A stretch of DNA of 64,000 nucleotides from Amycolatopsis sp. FBCC-B4732 (GTDB lineage: Bacteria > Actinomycetota > Actinomycetes > Mycobacteriales > Pseudonocardiaceae), in the NCBI RefSeq assembly GCF_023008405.1, contig NZ_CP095376.1, forward strand, positions 2,318,001 to 2,382,000, in the 5' to 3' direction. The position numbers and the translations under genes were made by a program. The notes beneath the pieces were generated by a model. That model was not told the DNA's origin. It worked only from the letters and a program-made list of their open reading frames with translations, and made no database searches. Numbering within the stretch: position 1 is the first letter of the stretch; every line of letters starts with the position of its first letter. Shown here in pieces: positions 18,357 to 27,292 of this stretch.

Positions 18357-20002
18357 TGACCGGCCGCACCCTGGCGGTCGCGGCGCGGCCCGGCGCGTAC
18401 GCGACGATCGGCGACGCGCTGGCCGACGCCGGCGACGACGCCGTGATCACCGTCGCCGCGGGCACCTACCACGAGGTCTTCGAACTGGCCGGCCGGCGCG
18501 TGACGATCGAAGCCGCGGCCGGCGCGGCGGTGGTCGTCGACGGCGGTGGCGCCGACCAGCCGGTCTTCGCCGTCCACGGCGGATCCCTTGCGCTGCGCGG
18601 GATCGAGGTGCGCGCCGGGGCCGCGGGCGTGATCTCCGCCGACGACGTCGCGCTCACCGTCCGGCAGTGCGTCTTGGCCGGCGGCCGCGGCCCGGCCATC
18701 CGGATCCGGGGGACCGCGGAGTTCGAGGTGACCGGGTGCGCCGTCGCGGGCGGGGAGCAGGGGATCGTCGTCGAAGGCGGGTCCGGCACGCTCGCCGACA
18801 CCACGGTCCAGGACGTCACCGGCGACGGTGTCATCGTCGCGATGGGCGCCGACCCGGTGATCCGCAACTGCGCGGTGACCGGGTGCGGGCTGCGCGGGCT
18901 GTACGTCTACCAGTACGCGCGGCCGGTCGTCGAACGCTGCGAGATCAGCCGCACCGGCCAGGAGGGCATCGCGGTGGCGCACCACGGCGCACCCGAGCTG
19001 GCCGGCTGCACGGTCCGCGACACGCGGGGCGCCGGGATCGCGTTCGCCACCGGCTGCGGGGGCCGCGTGGCCGGCTGCCGGGTGGAGAACACCGCCGAAC
19101 CGGGCATCGTGGTGGCACCGGGCGCGACGACCACCGTCGTCGCGGCAAGCGACCCGGCGGCGCCCGGCGGTCTCGGCAGCCAGGAACTGGACGACCTGCT
19201 GGCCGAGCTGGACGCGATGGTCGGCCTACCGGGCGTCAAGGCCGAAGTGCGGGCGCTCGTCGACGAGCTGCAGGTCAACGAGTGGCGCCGCCGGGCCGGG
19301 CTGCCGGTCGGCGCGACCGGCCACCACCTGGTGTTCGCCGGCGCGCCCGGTACCGGCAAGACGACGGTCGCGCGGATCTACGGGAAGCTGTTGAAGGCAC
19401 TGGGTGTGCTGCCGCGCGGCCGGTTCCGCGAGGTGTCGCGCCGGGACCTCGTCGGCCAGTACATCGGGCACACCGCGGAAAAGACCGCGGTCGTGGTCGA
19501 GGAGTCGCTGGGCGGCGTGCTGTTCATCGACGAGGCCTACATGCTGTCGCGGGCGGCGTCGGCGGGCGGCGACTTCGGCCAGGAAGCCATCGACATGCTC
19601 GTCAAGCTGATGGAGGACCGCCGCGACGACGTGGCGGTGATCGTCGCCGGCTACACCGCCGAAATGGCGGAGTTCATGTCGGCCAACCCCGGGCTCGCGT
19701 CCCGCTTCGGCAAGACGATCGAGTTCGCCGACTACACCCCCGGCGAGCTGCTCGGCATCGTCGGCCGGATGGTGTCGGCGGGGGACTACGCGCTGGACCC
19801 GGCCGCGCGCCCGGTGCTGACGGAGTTCTTCACGCGCGCCGCCGCCGAGCCGAACTTCGGCAACGCGCGGGACGCACGGCGGCTGTTCGAAGGCATGCGC
19901 AAGGCGCAGTCGCAGCGGTTGCGGCAGCTGGGCCGGATCCCGGACGTGGGCGAACTGCGCGAGCTGCTCGCCGACGACGTCGTGGCAGCCGCCACGCGCT
20001 AA
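18356..20002 (+). CDS. beta-helix / CbxX-CfxQ AAA+ ATPase fusion, EccA-like
   Basis: A 548-residue fusion. Residues about 1-265 form a right-handed parallel beta-helix built of repeating VTGCxVAGGxxGIxV-type coils (pectate-lyase-like, no catalytic residues evident). Residues about 280-545 are a CbxX/CfxQ/SpoVK AAA+ domain with Walker A GAPGTGKTT, Walker B GVLFIDEAY, sensor region VIVAGYT and arginine finger region NPGLASRFGK. This AAA+ class includes EccA of type VII systems. The beta-helix replaces the TPR-like N-domain of mycobacterial EccA. Coupled to the LuxR gene upstream and 17 bases before an orphan response regulator; no signal peptide, so cytosolic. Confidence 0.88.
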   Translation: MTGRTLAVAARPGAYATIGDALADAGDDAVITVAAGTYHEVFELAGRRVTIEAAAGAAVVVDGGGADQPVFAVHGGSLALRGIEVRAGAAGVISADDVALTVRQCVLAGGRGPAIRIRGTAEFEVTGCAVAGGEQGIVVEGGSGTLADTTVQDVTGDGVIVAMGADPVIRNCAVTGCGLRGLYVYQYARPVVERCEISRTGQEGIAVAHHGAPELAGCTVRDTRGAGIAFATGCGGRVAGCRVENTAEPGIVVAPGATTTVVAASDPAAPGGLGSQELDDLLAELDAMVGLPGVKAEVRALVDELQVNEWRRRAGLPVGATGHHLVFAGAPGTGKTTVARIYGKLLKALGVLPRGRFREVSRRDLVGQYIGHTAEKTAVVVEESLGGVLFIDEAYMLSRAASAGGDFGQEAIDMLVKLMEDRRDDVAVIVAGYTAEMAEFMSANPGLASRFGKTIEFADYTPGELLGIVGRMVSAGDYALDPAARPVLTEFFTRAAAEPNFGNARDARRLFEGMRKAQSQRLRQLGRIPDVGELRELLADDVVAAATR

Positions 20003-20019
20003 CGCGCTAACGTGCTGGG

Positions 20020-20676
20020 GTGCGGGTGCTGGTGACCGAAGACGACGAAAATCTGCGGGTGGCGCTCGACGCCGCCCTCCGCGCCGCCGGGTTCGCGGTC
20101 GACACCGTGGCCGACCTGCCGGCCGCCGACGAGGCGCTGTTCGTGAACCCGTACGACTGCGCGGTGTTCGACCGGATGCTGCCCTCGGGCGACGCGCTGC
20201 GGTACGTGAGCGGGCGGCGCCGCGAGGACTGGCCGATGCCGGTGCTGTTCCTGACCGCCCGCGACAGCGTCGCCGACCGGATCGACGGCCTGCGCTTCGG
20301 CGACGACTACCTCGTCAAGCCGTTCGCGATGCCGGAACTGGTGGCGCGGGTGCGCCGGCTGTGCCGCCGCGACCTGACCACGCGGCCGGACGTGCTGCGC
20401 TGCGCCGACGTCGAGCTGGACAACGGCAAGCACCAGGTGACCCGCGCCGGCGTGCTGCTCACGGTGACCCGCAAGGAATACCTCGTCCTCGAACGGCTGA
20501 TGACCGCCGCCGGCCGCCCGGTTTCGCGCACTGCGTTGCTGGCGTACGCCTGGGACGAGGCGGCCGACCCGGGGTCGAACGTGCTGGAGGTGGTGATCGG
20601 CCGCCTGCGGCGCAAGCTGCGCGACCCGGTGCTGATCCACACCGTGCGCGGCGTCGGTTATCGCATGACCGGGTGA
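20020..20676 (+). CDS. orphan OmpR-type response regulator
   Basis: A 218-residue regulator with acidic EDDE, phospho-acceptor Asp51 in VFDRMLPSG, TARD and YLVKPF, and a winged-helix end RGVGYRMTG. GTG 20020 starts it, 17 bases behind the beta-helix/AAA+ gene, so probably the same transcript. No kinase gene adjoins it. Its closest relative in the window is the regulator at 16923, so it may be a duplicate served by the kinase at 15676. One residue is missing before the GDDYLVKPF motif compared with that paralogue. Confidence 0.9.
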   Translation: MRVLVTEDDENLRVALDAALRAAGFAVDTVADLPAADEALFVNPYDCAVFDRMLPSGDALRYVSGRRREDWPMPVLFLTARDSVADRIDGLRFGDDYLVKPFAMPELVARVRRLCRRDLTTRPDVLRCADVELDNGKHQVTRAGVLLTVTRKEYLVLERLMTAAGRPVSRTALLAYAWDEAADPGSNVLEVVIGRLRRKLRDPVLIHTVRGVGYRMTG

Positions 20677-20688
20677 ACGAGTGCGCGG

Positions 20689-20705
20689 TTTCATCGAAAT
20701 TTCAT
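20689..20705 (+). promoter_or_regulatory. 11-bp direct repeat, candidate OmpR-type site
   Basis: TTTCAT occurs twice exactly 11 bases apart (20689-20694 and 20700-20705), the spacing typical of tandem winged-helix response-regulator sites. It lies just after the orphan regulator gene and about 65 bases before the secreted hydrolase start. Confidence 0.35.
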
Positions 20706-20768
20706 GATCGCTTGGCAGCATTCCCCGCGTCGAGGTCAACCGGGCCGCGACAGTTCAAGGGGGTTGCT

Positions 20769-21419
20769 GTGAAAAAGATTTCGATGCTGCTGACGGGCAT
20801 TCTCGCGTCGGCCGGGCTGGGCCTGCTTTCCCCACCCGCGGCGCGGGCCGCGTCGTGCGACGGCACTTACACGATCGTGGTCGGCGGGACGGGGGACAAC
20901 GATTCCAACGCCCCCTATTGGCAGGGCAACATCAGCCAGCGCGTCGGGTACCCGGCCCAGCCGATCGGCTACAACGCCCGCCAGGGCGTCAACGAGCTGA
21001 ACCGGCTGATCCGCGACCAGCGCAACGCGTGCGGGGGCCAGCACGTCAAGGCGGTCGGGTTCTCGCTCGGCGCCGCGGTGGTGCACACGTGGGTGACCGA
21101 AAACTGGCAGACCTTCGACAACGTGAACGCCGTGCTCATCGCGGACCCGAAGCGGGCGCCGGGACCGGGCAACGCCGGGGCGGCGGGCCACCCGCTGATC
21201 GCGCCCATCGCCGGTTTCCCGCTCGCCGGGGTGGACGACTTCTTCGGGAACATCCCCACGTTGACGTTGTGCACCGATGACGTCATCTGCGACATCGACG
21301 CGGCTTCGGGCCTGCCCGGTTACCTCTGGGAAGGCAAGCACGGCAACTACAACTTCAACGTCGACGTCTATTCCGACGACGCCGGCGGCCAGTGGTACAA
21401 CGGCGTTTACTACCCCTGA
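20769..21419 (+). CDS. secreted serine hydrolase, PE-PPE/cutinase-like
   Basis: A 216-residue exported protein starting at GTG 20769 with AAGGGGG upstream. Signal peptide about 1-27 (KKISMLLTGILASAGLGLL ... ARA). The mature domain begins TYTIVVGGTGD and has the nucleophile elbow VGFSLGAA (Ser near residue 101), with four further Cys residues able to form disulfides. The layout resembles the PE-PPE/cutinase alpha/beta hydrolases of actinomycetes. Substrate unknown. It follows the orphan regulator by 92 bases holding a TTTCAT direct repeat, so regulation by that protein is plausible. Confidence 0.8.
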   Translation: MKKISMLLTGILASAGLGLLSPPAARAASCDGTYTIVVGGTGDNDSNAPYWQGNISQRVGYPAQPIGYNARQGVNELNRLIRDQRNACGGQHVKAVGFSLGAAVVHTWVTENWQTFDNVNAVLIADPKRAPGPGNAGAAGHPLIAPIAGFPLAGVDDFFGNIPTLTLCTDDVICDIDAASGLPGYLWEGKHGNYNFNVDVYSDDAGGQWYNGVYYP

Positions 21420-21446
21420 TCGCGAGACGGGCCCTAGGGTGAGGCT

Positions 21447-22607
21447 GTGAAGATGCGCGATCGGCTGGAAGCGAGCCTCGCCCAGTCCCGGATCGCGTTG
21501 CCGTGGTGGGTGGCGGTCTGCACCAACGCTTTCACGGCGTTGCTGGCCGCCACCGCCATCGCGCAGCGGGCGGGGGTACTGCCGCCGCTCGTGCTCGTCC
21601 TGGTCGCCTTGCTCGTCGTGGCGACGAGCCTGGTCTGGCTGGCCACCGGCCGCATCCTCCCGGTGTGGACCAAGTGCGTCACGGTGGCCGGCGCGGTGAC
21701 GATCCTGCTGACCGAACCCCGCCTGCCGGACTTCGCCCCGATCGTGCTCGTGGTGCTGGCCGCCGAGGTGGCCTCGATCGCCCGGCCCGCGGTCGCGTTC
21801 CTGTTCCTGGGCCTCGACCTCGCGGTGCTCGTCCTGGCGGCGGCCGGGCCCGGGCTGACCGGGGCGGCGGTGTACCTGGCCGCGGTGCTGCTCGGGCACT
21901 CCGGCGGCTTCATGCTCCGCTGGTACGTCCGCGCGCTGGCCGCCGAGCGCGCCGGCCGGGACGCCGAACGCGAGCACACGATCCTCACCGAACGCCAGCG
22001 CATCGCGCGCGAGGTGCACGACGTCGTGGCGCACTCGCTCAGCATCACGCTGCTGCACCTGACCGGTGCCCGCCGCGCGCTGCAGCAGGACCGGGACGTC
22101 GACGAAGCGATCGAGGGGCTCACCGAGGCCGAGCGGGTGGGCCGGGCGGCGATGTCCGACATCCGCCGCACGGTCCGGCTGCTCTCGCACGCCCCGGCCG
22201 AACGGCACACGCTGCCGGGCGCCGGTGACATCGCCGGGCTGGTCGCCCACACCCGCGGGGCCGGCCTGGACATCCACTTCGAGCAGGAAGGCGACGCCGC
22301 CGACGTGACCGACCTGGCCGGGCTCACGCTCTACCGCATCACCCAGGAATCGCTCGCGAACATCGCCAAGCACGCGCCGCGCAGCACCGCCCGGATCCGG
22401 CTGCACGTCGGCCGGAACGAGGTCCGCCTGAGCGTCCGCAACACCCTGCCCGACCGGCCGGCCGAGTTCGCCACGGACGGCTCCGGGCTGACCGGGATGG
22501 CGGCGCGGGCCGAACAGATCGGCGCCCGCCTGCGCGCCGGGCCCGACGGCGGCGACTGGCTCGTCGACCTCGCCGTCCCCCCGACGACGACCGGGGCTGC
22601 GTCGTGA
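21447..22607 (+). CDS. NarL-type sensor histidine kinase
   Basis: A 386-residue kinase with about six membrane helices in residues 20-155 and no large external loop, then a HisKA_3 box ERQRIAREVHDVVAHSLS (His near 191) and a HATPase domain with ITQESLANIAKHA and GSGLTGMAARAEQIG. Such kinases normally phosphorylate NarL-type regulators. GTG 21447 is the start. The stop overlaps the next start as GTGA; the partner there is an unusual NarL-SARP fusion. Confidence 0.92.
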   Translation: MKMRDRLEASLAQSRIALPWWVAVCTNAFTALLAATAIAQRAGVLPPLVLVLVALLVVATSLVWLATGRILPVWTKCVTVAGAVTILLTEPRLPDFAPIVLVVLAAEVASIARPAVAFLFLGLDLAVLVLAAAGPGLTGAAVYLAAVLLGHSGGFMLRWYVRALAAERAGRDAEREHTILTERQRIAREVHDVVAHSLSITLLHLTGARRALQQDRDVDEAIEGLTEAERVGRAAMSDIRRTVRLLSHAPAERHTLPGAGDIAGLVAHTRGAGLDIHFEQEGDAADVTDLAGLTLYRITQESLANIAKHAPRSTARIRLHVGRNEVRLSVRNTLPDRPAEFATDGSGLTGMAARAEQIGARLRAGPDGGDWLVDLAVPPTTTGAAS

Positions 22608-24064
22608 TCCGGGTCCTGCTGGTCGACGATCAGGAGCTGGTCCGGTCCGGGTTGCGCCGGATCCTGCGCCAGCGCGACGGCTTCACCATCGCCGGCGAGT
22701 GCGGCGACGGTGCCGAGGTGCCCGCGGCGCTCGCCGCGGCCGAAGCCGACGTCGTCGTGATGGACCTGCGGATGAAGCACGTCGACGGGATCGAAGCGAC
22801 CCGTCGGCTGCGCGAGACCGGCCCGCGGCCGCCGGTGCTGGCCCTGACCACGTTCGACGACGACGAACTGCTCGCGGGCGTGCTGCGCGCGGGCGCGGTC
22901 GGGTACGTCCTGAAGGACTCGCCCGCCGAGGACCTGATCCGGGCGGTCCGCGCGGTGGCCGCGGGAGACGCGTGGCTCGACGTCGCCGTCACCGCCCGCG
23001 TGCTGACCACTTTCCGGCACTCGGCGGGGCAGCCGGAGCCGCGGCCGGGCGCGCTGACCCCGGAGCAGCTCGAGGTGCTGCGCGCGGTCGGCCGCGGCGG
23101 CACCGACGCCGAGATCGCCACGTCGCTCGGCATCCCCGAAGCGGCGGTGAAGACGCGGTTCGCCCGCCTGCTGAAGGATCTCGGCCTGCGCGACCGGGCC
23201 GCGGCCGTCGTGTACGCGTTCGACCACGGCATCGTGACGGCCGCCCGGCCCCCCGCCGTCGTCCCGGCCCCCGCGCCGCGGCCTTCGGTGGCGCAGCTGC
23301 GGTTTTCGGTGCTGGGCCCGTTGCGGGCGTGGCGCGGCACGGCCGCCCTCGACCTCGGCCCGGTCCGGCAGCAGGCGCTGCTGGCCGCGCTGCTGCTGCG
23401 CCCGGACGTCGTGGTCACCGATACCGGCCTCCTCGACGACGTCTGGGGCCTCGAACCCCCGGGCACCGGCACCGGCGTGCTCCCGACGTACGTGCTGCGG
23501 CTGCGCGCGTGTCTCCGCGCGGCGAAGGAGACGAGCAAGGAGTCGGTGATCCGCCGCGGCCGCGCGGGGTACTTGTTCGCGAGCAACGGCGTCTGGACGG
23601 ATCTCACACGGCTGCGCGAACTCGACCGCGAAGCGAAGGCGGCGGCGGACACCGGAGACCTGACCACGGCGGCCGAGCGGTGCGCCGACGCCATCGGCCT
23701 CTTCCAGGGCGAGCCCCTGGCGGGTTTGCCGGGCCCCTTCGCCGAAGGCGAGCGGCTGCGCCTGCGCGAGTACCGCCTTTCCCTGGCCCAGCGGAAGGCG
23801 GACTCGCAGCTGCGCCTGGGCCGTTACGCGTCGGCCGCGGAGGAGCTGTCCACGGAGCTCGCGGCGCACCCGCACCGCGAGCCGATCGCGGCTCTGCTGA
23901 TGCGCGCGCTTTACGCCCGCGGTCTGCGGACCGACGCGCTCGCGGTGTACCAGCGGGTCCACGACCGGTTGCGGCGCGATTTCGCGGTGGAGCCGGGCGC
24001 GGAGCTGAACCGGACCCGGACCGCGGTGCTTGAGGGTGACGATCGGTCTCTCGGGTTCGCATGA
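22604..24064 (+). CDS. NarL-type response regulator fused to SARP/BTAD domain
   Basis: A 486-residue transcription factor that is a complete NarL-type regulator plus a complete SARP. Residues 1-125: receiver with DDQ, phospho-acceptor Asp54 in VVVMDLRM and Lys in YVLKDSP. About 148-210: a LuxR-type helix-turn-helix (LTPEQLEVLRAVGRGGTDAE). About 225-315: an OmpR-like Trans_reg_C domain (LRFSVLGPLRAWRG, then RAGYLFA). About 320-480: the bacterial transcriptional activation domain with TPR-like helices. Two DNA-binding domains in one chain is odd. Coupled to the kinase by GTGA. Likely phospho-controlled activation, but the target genes are unknown; the adjacent ABC exporter is convergent. Confidence 0.9.
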   Translation: MIRVLLVDDQELVRSGLRRILRQRDGFTIAGECGDGAEVPAALAAAEADVVVMDLRMKHVDGIEATRRLRETGPRPPVLALTTFDDDELLAGVLRAGAVGYVLKDSPAEDLIRAVRAVAAGDAWLDVAVTARVLTTFRHSAGQPEPRPGALTPEQLEVLRAVGRGGTDAEIATSLGIPEAAVKTRFARLLKDLGLRDRAAAVVYAFDHGIVTAARPPAVVPAPAPRPSVAQLRFSVLGPLRAWRGTAALDLGPVRQQALLAALLLRPDVVVTDTGLLDDVWGLEPPGTGTGVLPTYVLRLRACLRAAKETSKESVIRRGRAGYLFASNGVWTDLTRLRELDREAKAAADTGDLTTAAERCADAIGLFQGEPLAGLPGPFAEGERLRLREYRLSLAQRKADSQLRLGRYASAAEELSTELAAHPHREPIAALLMRALYARGLRTDALAVYQRVHDRLRRDFAVEPGAELNRTRTAVLEGDDRSLGFA

Positions 24065-24076
24065 GCGTCGTCGGGT

Positions 24077-24760
24077 TCAGCCGGCCGGTGCCGAAACCCG
24101 CAGGCGGCCGTCGCGCACTTCGGTGATCCGGTCCGCCGCCGTGAGGTGGGCGCGGTCGTGGGTGACGAGGACAGTCGCGGTGGCTCGCTGGTGGGTGAGG
24201 CGGGTGACCAGGTCGATGACGGCGGCGCCGCGGTCGTGGTCGAGGGCGCTGGTGGGCTCGTCGATCAACAGGACCGTCGGCTCGTTCATCAGGGCGCGGG
24301 CGATGTTCACGCGCTGGCGCTGACCGCCCGAGAGCTGGTGCGGCCGGCGTCCCGCCTGGGCGGCGAGGCCGACGGCGTCGAGCAGGTCCAGCGCGCGCGT
24401 GCGAGCTTTGGCCGCCGAACGCCCGTCGATGCGGGCCATCACCTGGAGCTGTTCGGCGGCGGTCAGGGCGGGTAGCAGGTTGGGCTGCTGGAAGACGATG
24501 CCGATCTTGTGTCGGCGCAGGTCCGTGCGTTCGCCGCGGCTCAGTCCGGCGGTCGTGGTGCCGTCGACGGTGACCTCGCCCGAGTCGGGCGTGATGAGCG
24601 TCGCCGCGACGGCCAGCAGGCTCGACTTGCCGGAGCCGGACGGCCCGACCACCGCGGTCAGGCTGCCCCGCGGGACGGCCAGGCTGACGTCGTCGAGTGC
24701 GGTCAGGCGGGTGTCGCCGTCGGGATAGGTGAGGGTGACTCCGGTCAGGGTGAGGCTCAT
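24077..24760 (-). CDS. ABC transporter ATPase, LolD/MacB-type
   Basis: A 227-residue ATPase with Walker A GPSGSGKSS, Q-loop VFQQPNLLPAL, signature LSGGQRQRVNIARAL, Walker B VLLIDEPTSALD and switch His in VLVTHD. This subfamily pairs with FtsX/MacB-type permeases to drive export or lipoprotein/peptide handling at the membrane. ATG 24760 makes an ATGA overlap with the permease gene upstream, so the two form one unit. Substrate is not predictable from sequence. Confidence 0.95.
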   Translation of the reverse strand: MSLTLTGVTLTYPDGDTRLTALDDVSLAVPRGSLTAVVGPSGSGKSSLLAVAATLITPDSGEVTVDGTTTAGLSRGERTDLRRHKIGIVFQQPNLLPALTAAEQLQVMARIDGRSAAKARTRALDLLDAVGLAAQAGRRPHQLSGGQRQRVNIARALMNEPTVLLIDEPTSALDHDRGAAVIDLVTRLTHQRATATVLVTHDRAHLTAADRITEVRDGRLRVSAPAG

Positions 24761-25824
24761 CGGGCACTTCCCAGGGCGGTCAGCGGGTCGACGGCGGTGA
24801 CCCGGCGGATGGCGAGCGCGGCACCCAGCCCGCCGAGCAGGACCAGCACGGCGGCCGGGACGAGCACGGTGGCGGGGGTCAGGACGAAGGGGATCGCGGA
24901 ACCGGCCAGCGCGGCACCGGCGGCGACGGCCAGGCCGGTGCCGGCGAGGGTGCCGCCGGCGAGCAGGACGACGGCTTGGCCGAGTGCGTCCTTGAGCAGC
25001 CCGGCCGTGGTGGCGCCCAGGGCTTTGAGGATGGCGACGTCGCCGCTGCGCTGGATGGTCCAGACGGTGAAGAAGGCACCGATGACCAAGGCGGAGATGA
25101 CGAACAGGAAGCCGCGCATCAGTTGCAGGGAACCGTTTTCGGACCGGTAGGAGCCGATCGCGGACAGCGAGTCGTCCCGGGGGACCGTCCGGGTGCCGGC
25201 GGCGTGGTCGGTGGCCGCGAGGTCGGCGCCGGACGTGGTGGTCAGGGCGATCACCGTGGCGTCGCCGCCGGTCGGCGGGGCGATCGCCCGCCAGACGTCG
25301 AGGGTGGTCCAGACGACGGGGGTGTGGCTGAACGAGGCGTCGCCGGCCACCGCGGCCACCGTCAGCTGCCGTCCGGCCAGCGTGATCCGGGCACCGGGCC
25401 CGGTGCCCAGGTCGGCGGCGGCCGCGACGGACAGGACCACGGTGTGCCCGGTGAGCGCGCCGCCGTCCGGGGCGAGCCCGGAGCCGGGCCGGACGCCGAA
25501 GGCGGAGACCCCGCTGCTCCGGGCACCGGCGGTGGCCTTGGTGGTGGTGATGCCCAGCGGTTCGGCGCCGGTGATCCCCGGTGCGGCGGCCCACTGACGC
25601 CACTGCGCCTCGGTGACGGTGGAGTCGGCGTACGACGGGTCCTGGCCGCCGCCGAAGGCGATCCGGTCGGCGGGCAGGCCGGTGATGGCGGAGACGTTCT
25701 GCCTGCCGAGCCCGGCGGTCAGTCCGGACAGCAGGCCGACCAGCAGGGTGATCAGCACGATGACGGTGCCCATCAGGGCGAAGCGCCCCTTGGCGAACTT
25801 CAGGTCTCTCCAGGCGACGAACAC
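24757..25824 (-). CDS. FtsX/MacB-type ABC permease
   Basis: A 355-residue permease starting with VFVAWRDLKFAKGRFALMG: one N-terminal helix (about 16-38), a large extracytoplasmic domain (about 40-235), then three C-terminal helices with the FtsX-type motif ILKALGATTAGLLKDALGQA. This is the single-unit (4-helix) MacB architecture. GTG 25824 is taken as start behind AAAGGA; a longer reading to 25896 lacks similarity. Operon with the ATPase; divergent from the kinase at 25995, whose signalling pair may regulate it. Confidence 0.9.
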   Translation of the reverse strand: MFVAWRDLKFAKGRFALMGTVIVLITLLVGLLSGLTAGLGRQNVSAITGLPADRIAFGGGQDPSYADSTVTEAQWRQWAAAPGITGAEPLGITTTKATAGARSSGVSAFGVRPGSGLAPDGGALTGHTVVLSVAAAADLGTGPGARITLAGRQLTVAAVAGDASFSHTPVVWTTLDVWRAIAPPTGGDATVIALTTTSGADLAATDHAAGTRTVPRDDSLSAIGSYRSENGSLQLMRGFLFVISALVIGAFFTVWTIQRSGDVAILKALGATTAGLLKDALGQAVVLLAGGTLAGTGLAVAAGAALAGSAIPFVLTPATVLVPAAVLVLLGGLGAALAIRRVTAVDPLTALGSAR

Positions 25825-25994
25825 GGCGTCGGTCTGTCCTTTCGGGAGGGGGGCGGGTACATCCCCACAGTCGTCGCCGGTGCCCCGGTGGGGCATCCGG
25901 CCGGGGACGGCACTTCCCGGGCCGGACGGTGGCGCGCCGGTTCCCCCTTTCGATAGAGGTGGTTCCCGCCGCGGCTCCGTAACCTGGACGCACT

Positions 25995-27218
25995 GTGAAC
26001 GCCGCCGCTCCTGCCTTGACGCCGACCACCCGGGTGCTGACCTGGTGCCTGCACCTGCTGCTCGTCGCCCTGCTCGTCCTGGCGGCGGCGCGGGCCGTGG
26101 CCGGGGGCCAGCCGCGGGCCGGGGCGATCGTCGCGGTGGCGGTGGCCTGCGCCGTCGTGTACGCGGCCGGGCCGCTCCTCCCGCCCGTCCGCACGTCCCG
26201 GCGGGCCGCCGCGGCGTGGCTGGGCGTGGTCGGCGCCGGGTGGCTGGCCCTGGTGGTGCTGACCGCCGACGGCGTGTGGGTCGCCTTCCCGCTGTACTTC
26301 CTCCAGCTCCACCTGCTGTCCCGCCGGGCGGGCCTGCTCGCGGTGCTCGCCACGGCCCTGACCGCGATCATCGCTTTCGCCGCGCACCAGGGCACCTTCG
26401 GCCCGGCCGCCGCGATCGGCCCGGCGCTCGGCGCGGCGGTCGCGGTCGCCGTGGTGTGGGGGTACCAGGCGCTCTACCAGGAGAGCGAACGCCGCCGTCG
26501 CCTGATCGAGGAGCTCACCGCGGCCCGGGCGGACCTGGCCGAGGCTCAGCACACCGCCGGGGTGCTGGCCGAGCGGGAACGCCTGGCCCGCGAGATCCAC
26601 GACACCCTCGCCCAGGGGCTGTCCAGCATCCAGCTGCTGCTGCGCGCCGCCGGTCGGTCCCTGCCCGGAGAACCGCAGGGGAACGCGGCCCGTTACGTGG
26701 AGCAGGCCCGGCAGGCCGCCGCGGACAACCTCGCCGAAGCACGCCGCTTCGTCGCCGCCCTCACCCCGCCGGCGCTGGACGGCACCACGCTCGCCGGCGC
26801 GCTGGAACGCCTGTGCGCCACCACCAGCGCCCGCCACCGGATCACCGCGCGCTTCCACCGCACCGGCGACCCGGCACCGCTGCCGGCGGCGCACGAGGTC
26901 GCGTTGCTGCGCATCGCCCAAGCGGCGCTCGCCAACACGGTCCGCCACGCCGGCGCCACCACCGCCGAGGTCACCCTGAGCTACCTCGGCGACGAGATCG
27001 CCCTCGACGTCGTCGACAACGGCGCCGGCTTCGAACCCGGCGAGCTCCCCGCCCCCGACCCCGGCGAGGGCGGCTTCGGGCTGGCGGCCATGCGCGCCCG
27101 CACCCACGCACTGGGCGGCTCGTTCACCATCGAGTCGGCCCCCGGCCAGGGCACGGCGCTGGCGGCCCGCCTGCCCCTGCCCCGGCCCGCCGAGGCCCAG
27201 CCGGAGGTGCACCGATGA
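25995..27218 (+). CDS. NarL-type sensor histidine kinase
   Basis: A 407-residue kinase with about five to six membrane helices in residues 12-155, a short coiled coil (ERRRRLIEELTAARADLAEA), HisKA_3 box ERERLAREIHDTLAQGLS (His near 202) and HATPase motifs IAQAALANTVRHA, DNGAGF and GGFGLAAMRART. GTG 25995 is the start. The cognate regulator is at 27646, but four coupled mini-ORFs lie between them. Divergent from an ABC exporter, a common arrangement for antibiotic or envelope-stress sensing. Confidence 0.92.
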   Translation: MNAAAPALTPTTRVLTWCLHLLLVALLVLAAARAVAGGQPRAGAIVAVAVACAVVYAAGPLLPPVRTSRRAAAAWLGVVGAGWLALVVLTADGVWVAFPLYFLQLHLLSRRAGLLAVLATALTAIIAFAAHQGTFGPAAAIGPALGAAVAVAVVWGYQALYQESERRRRLIEELTAARADLAEAQHTAGVLAERERLAREIHDTLAQGLSSIQLLLRAAGRSLPGEPQGNAARYVEQARQAAADNLAEARRFVAALTPPALDGTTLAGALERLCATTSARHRITARFHRTGDPAPLPAAHEVALLRIAQAALANTVRHAGATTAEVTLSYLGDEIALDVVDNGAGFEPGELPAPDPGEGGFGLAAMRARTHALGGSFTIESAPGQGTALAARLPLPRPAEAQPEVHR

Positions 27219-27292
27219 CCGGCAGCCTGATCGGGTCGGCGATCGAGCCCGGTGCGCGGTTCGCCGAGATGGAGCGGGAGGCCTGCCGATGA
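27215..27292 (+). CDS. mini-ORF 1 of junction array
   Basis: A 25-residue potential peptide (MTGSLIGSAIEPG then ARFAEMEREACR) whose ATG overlaps the kinase stop and whose stop overlaps the next ATG. It is the shortest unit; the receiver-like middle is deleted. Whether it makes a stable product or only passes ribosomes on to the regulator gene is unknown. Confidence 0.4.
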   Translation: MTGSLIGSAIEPGARFAEMEREACR

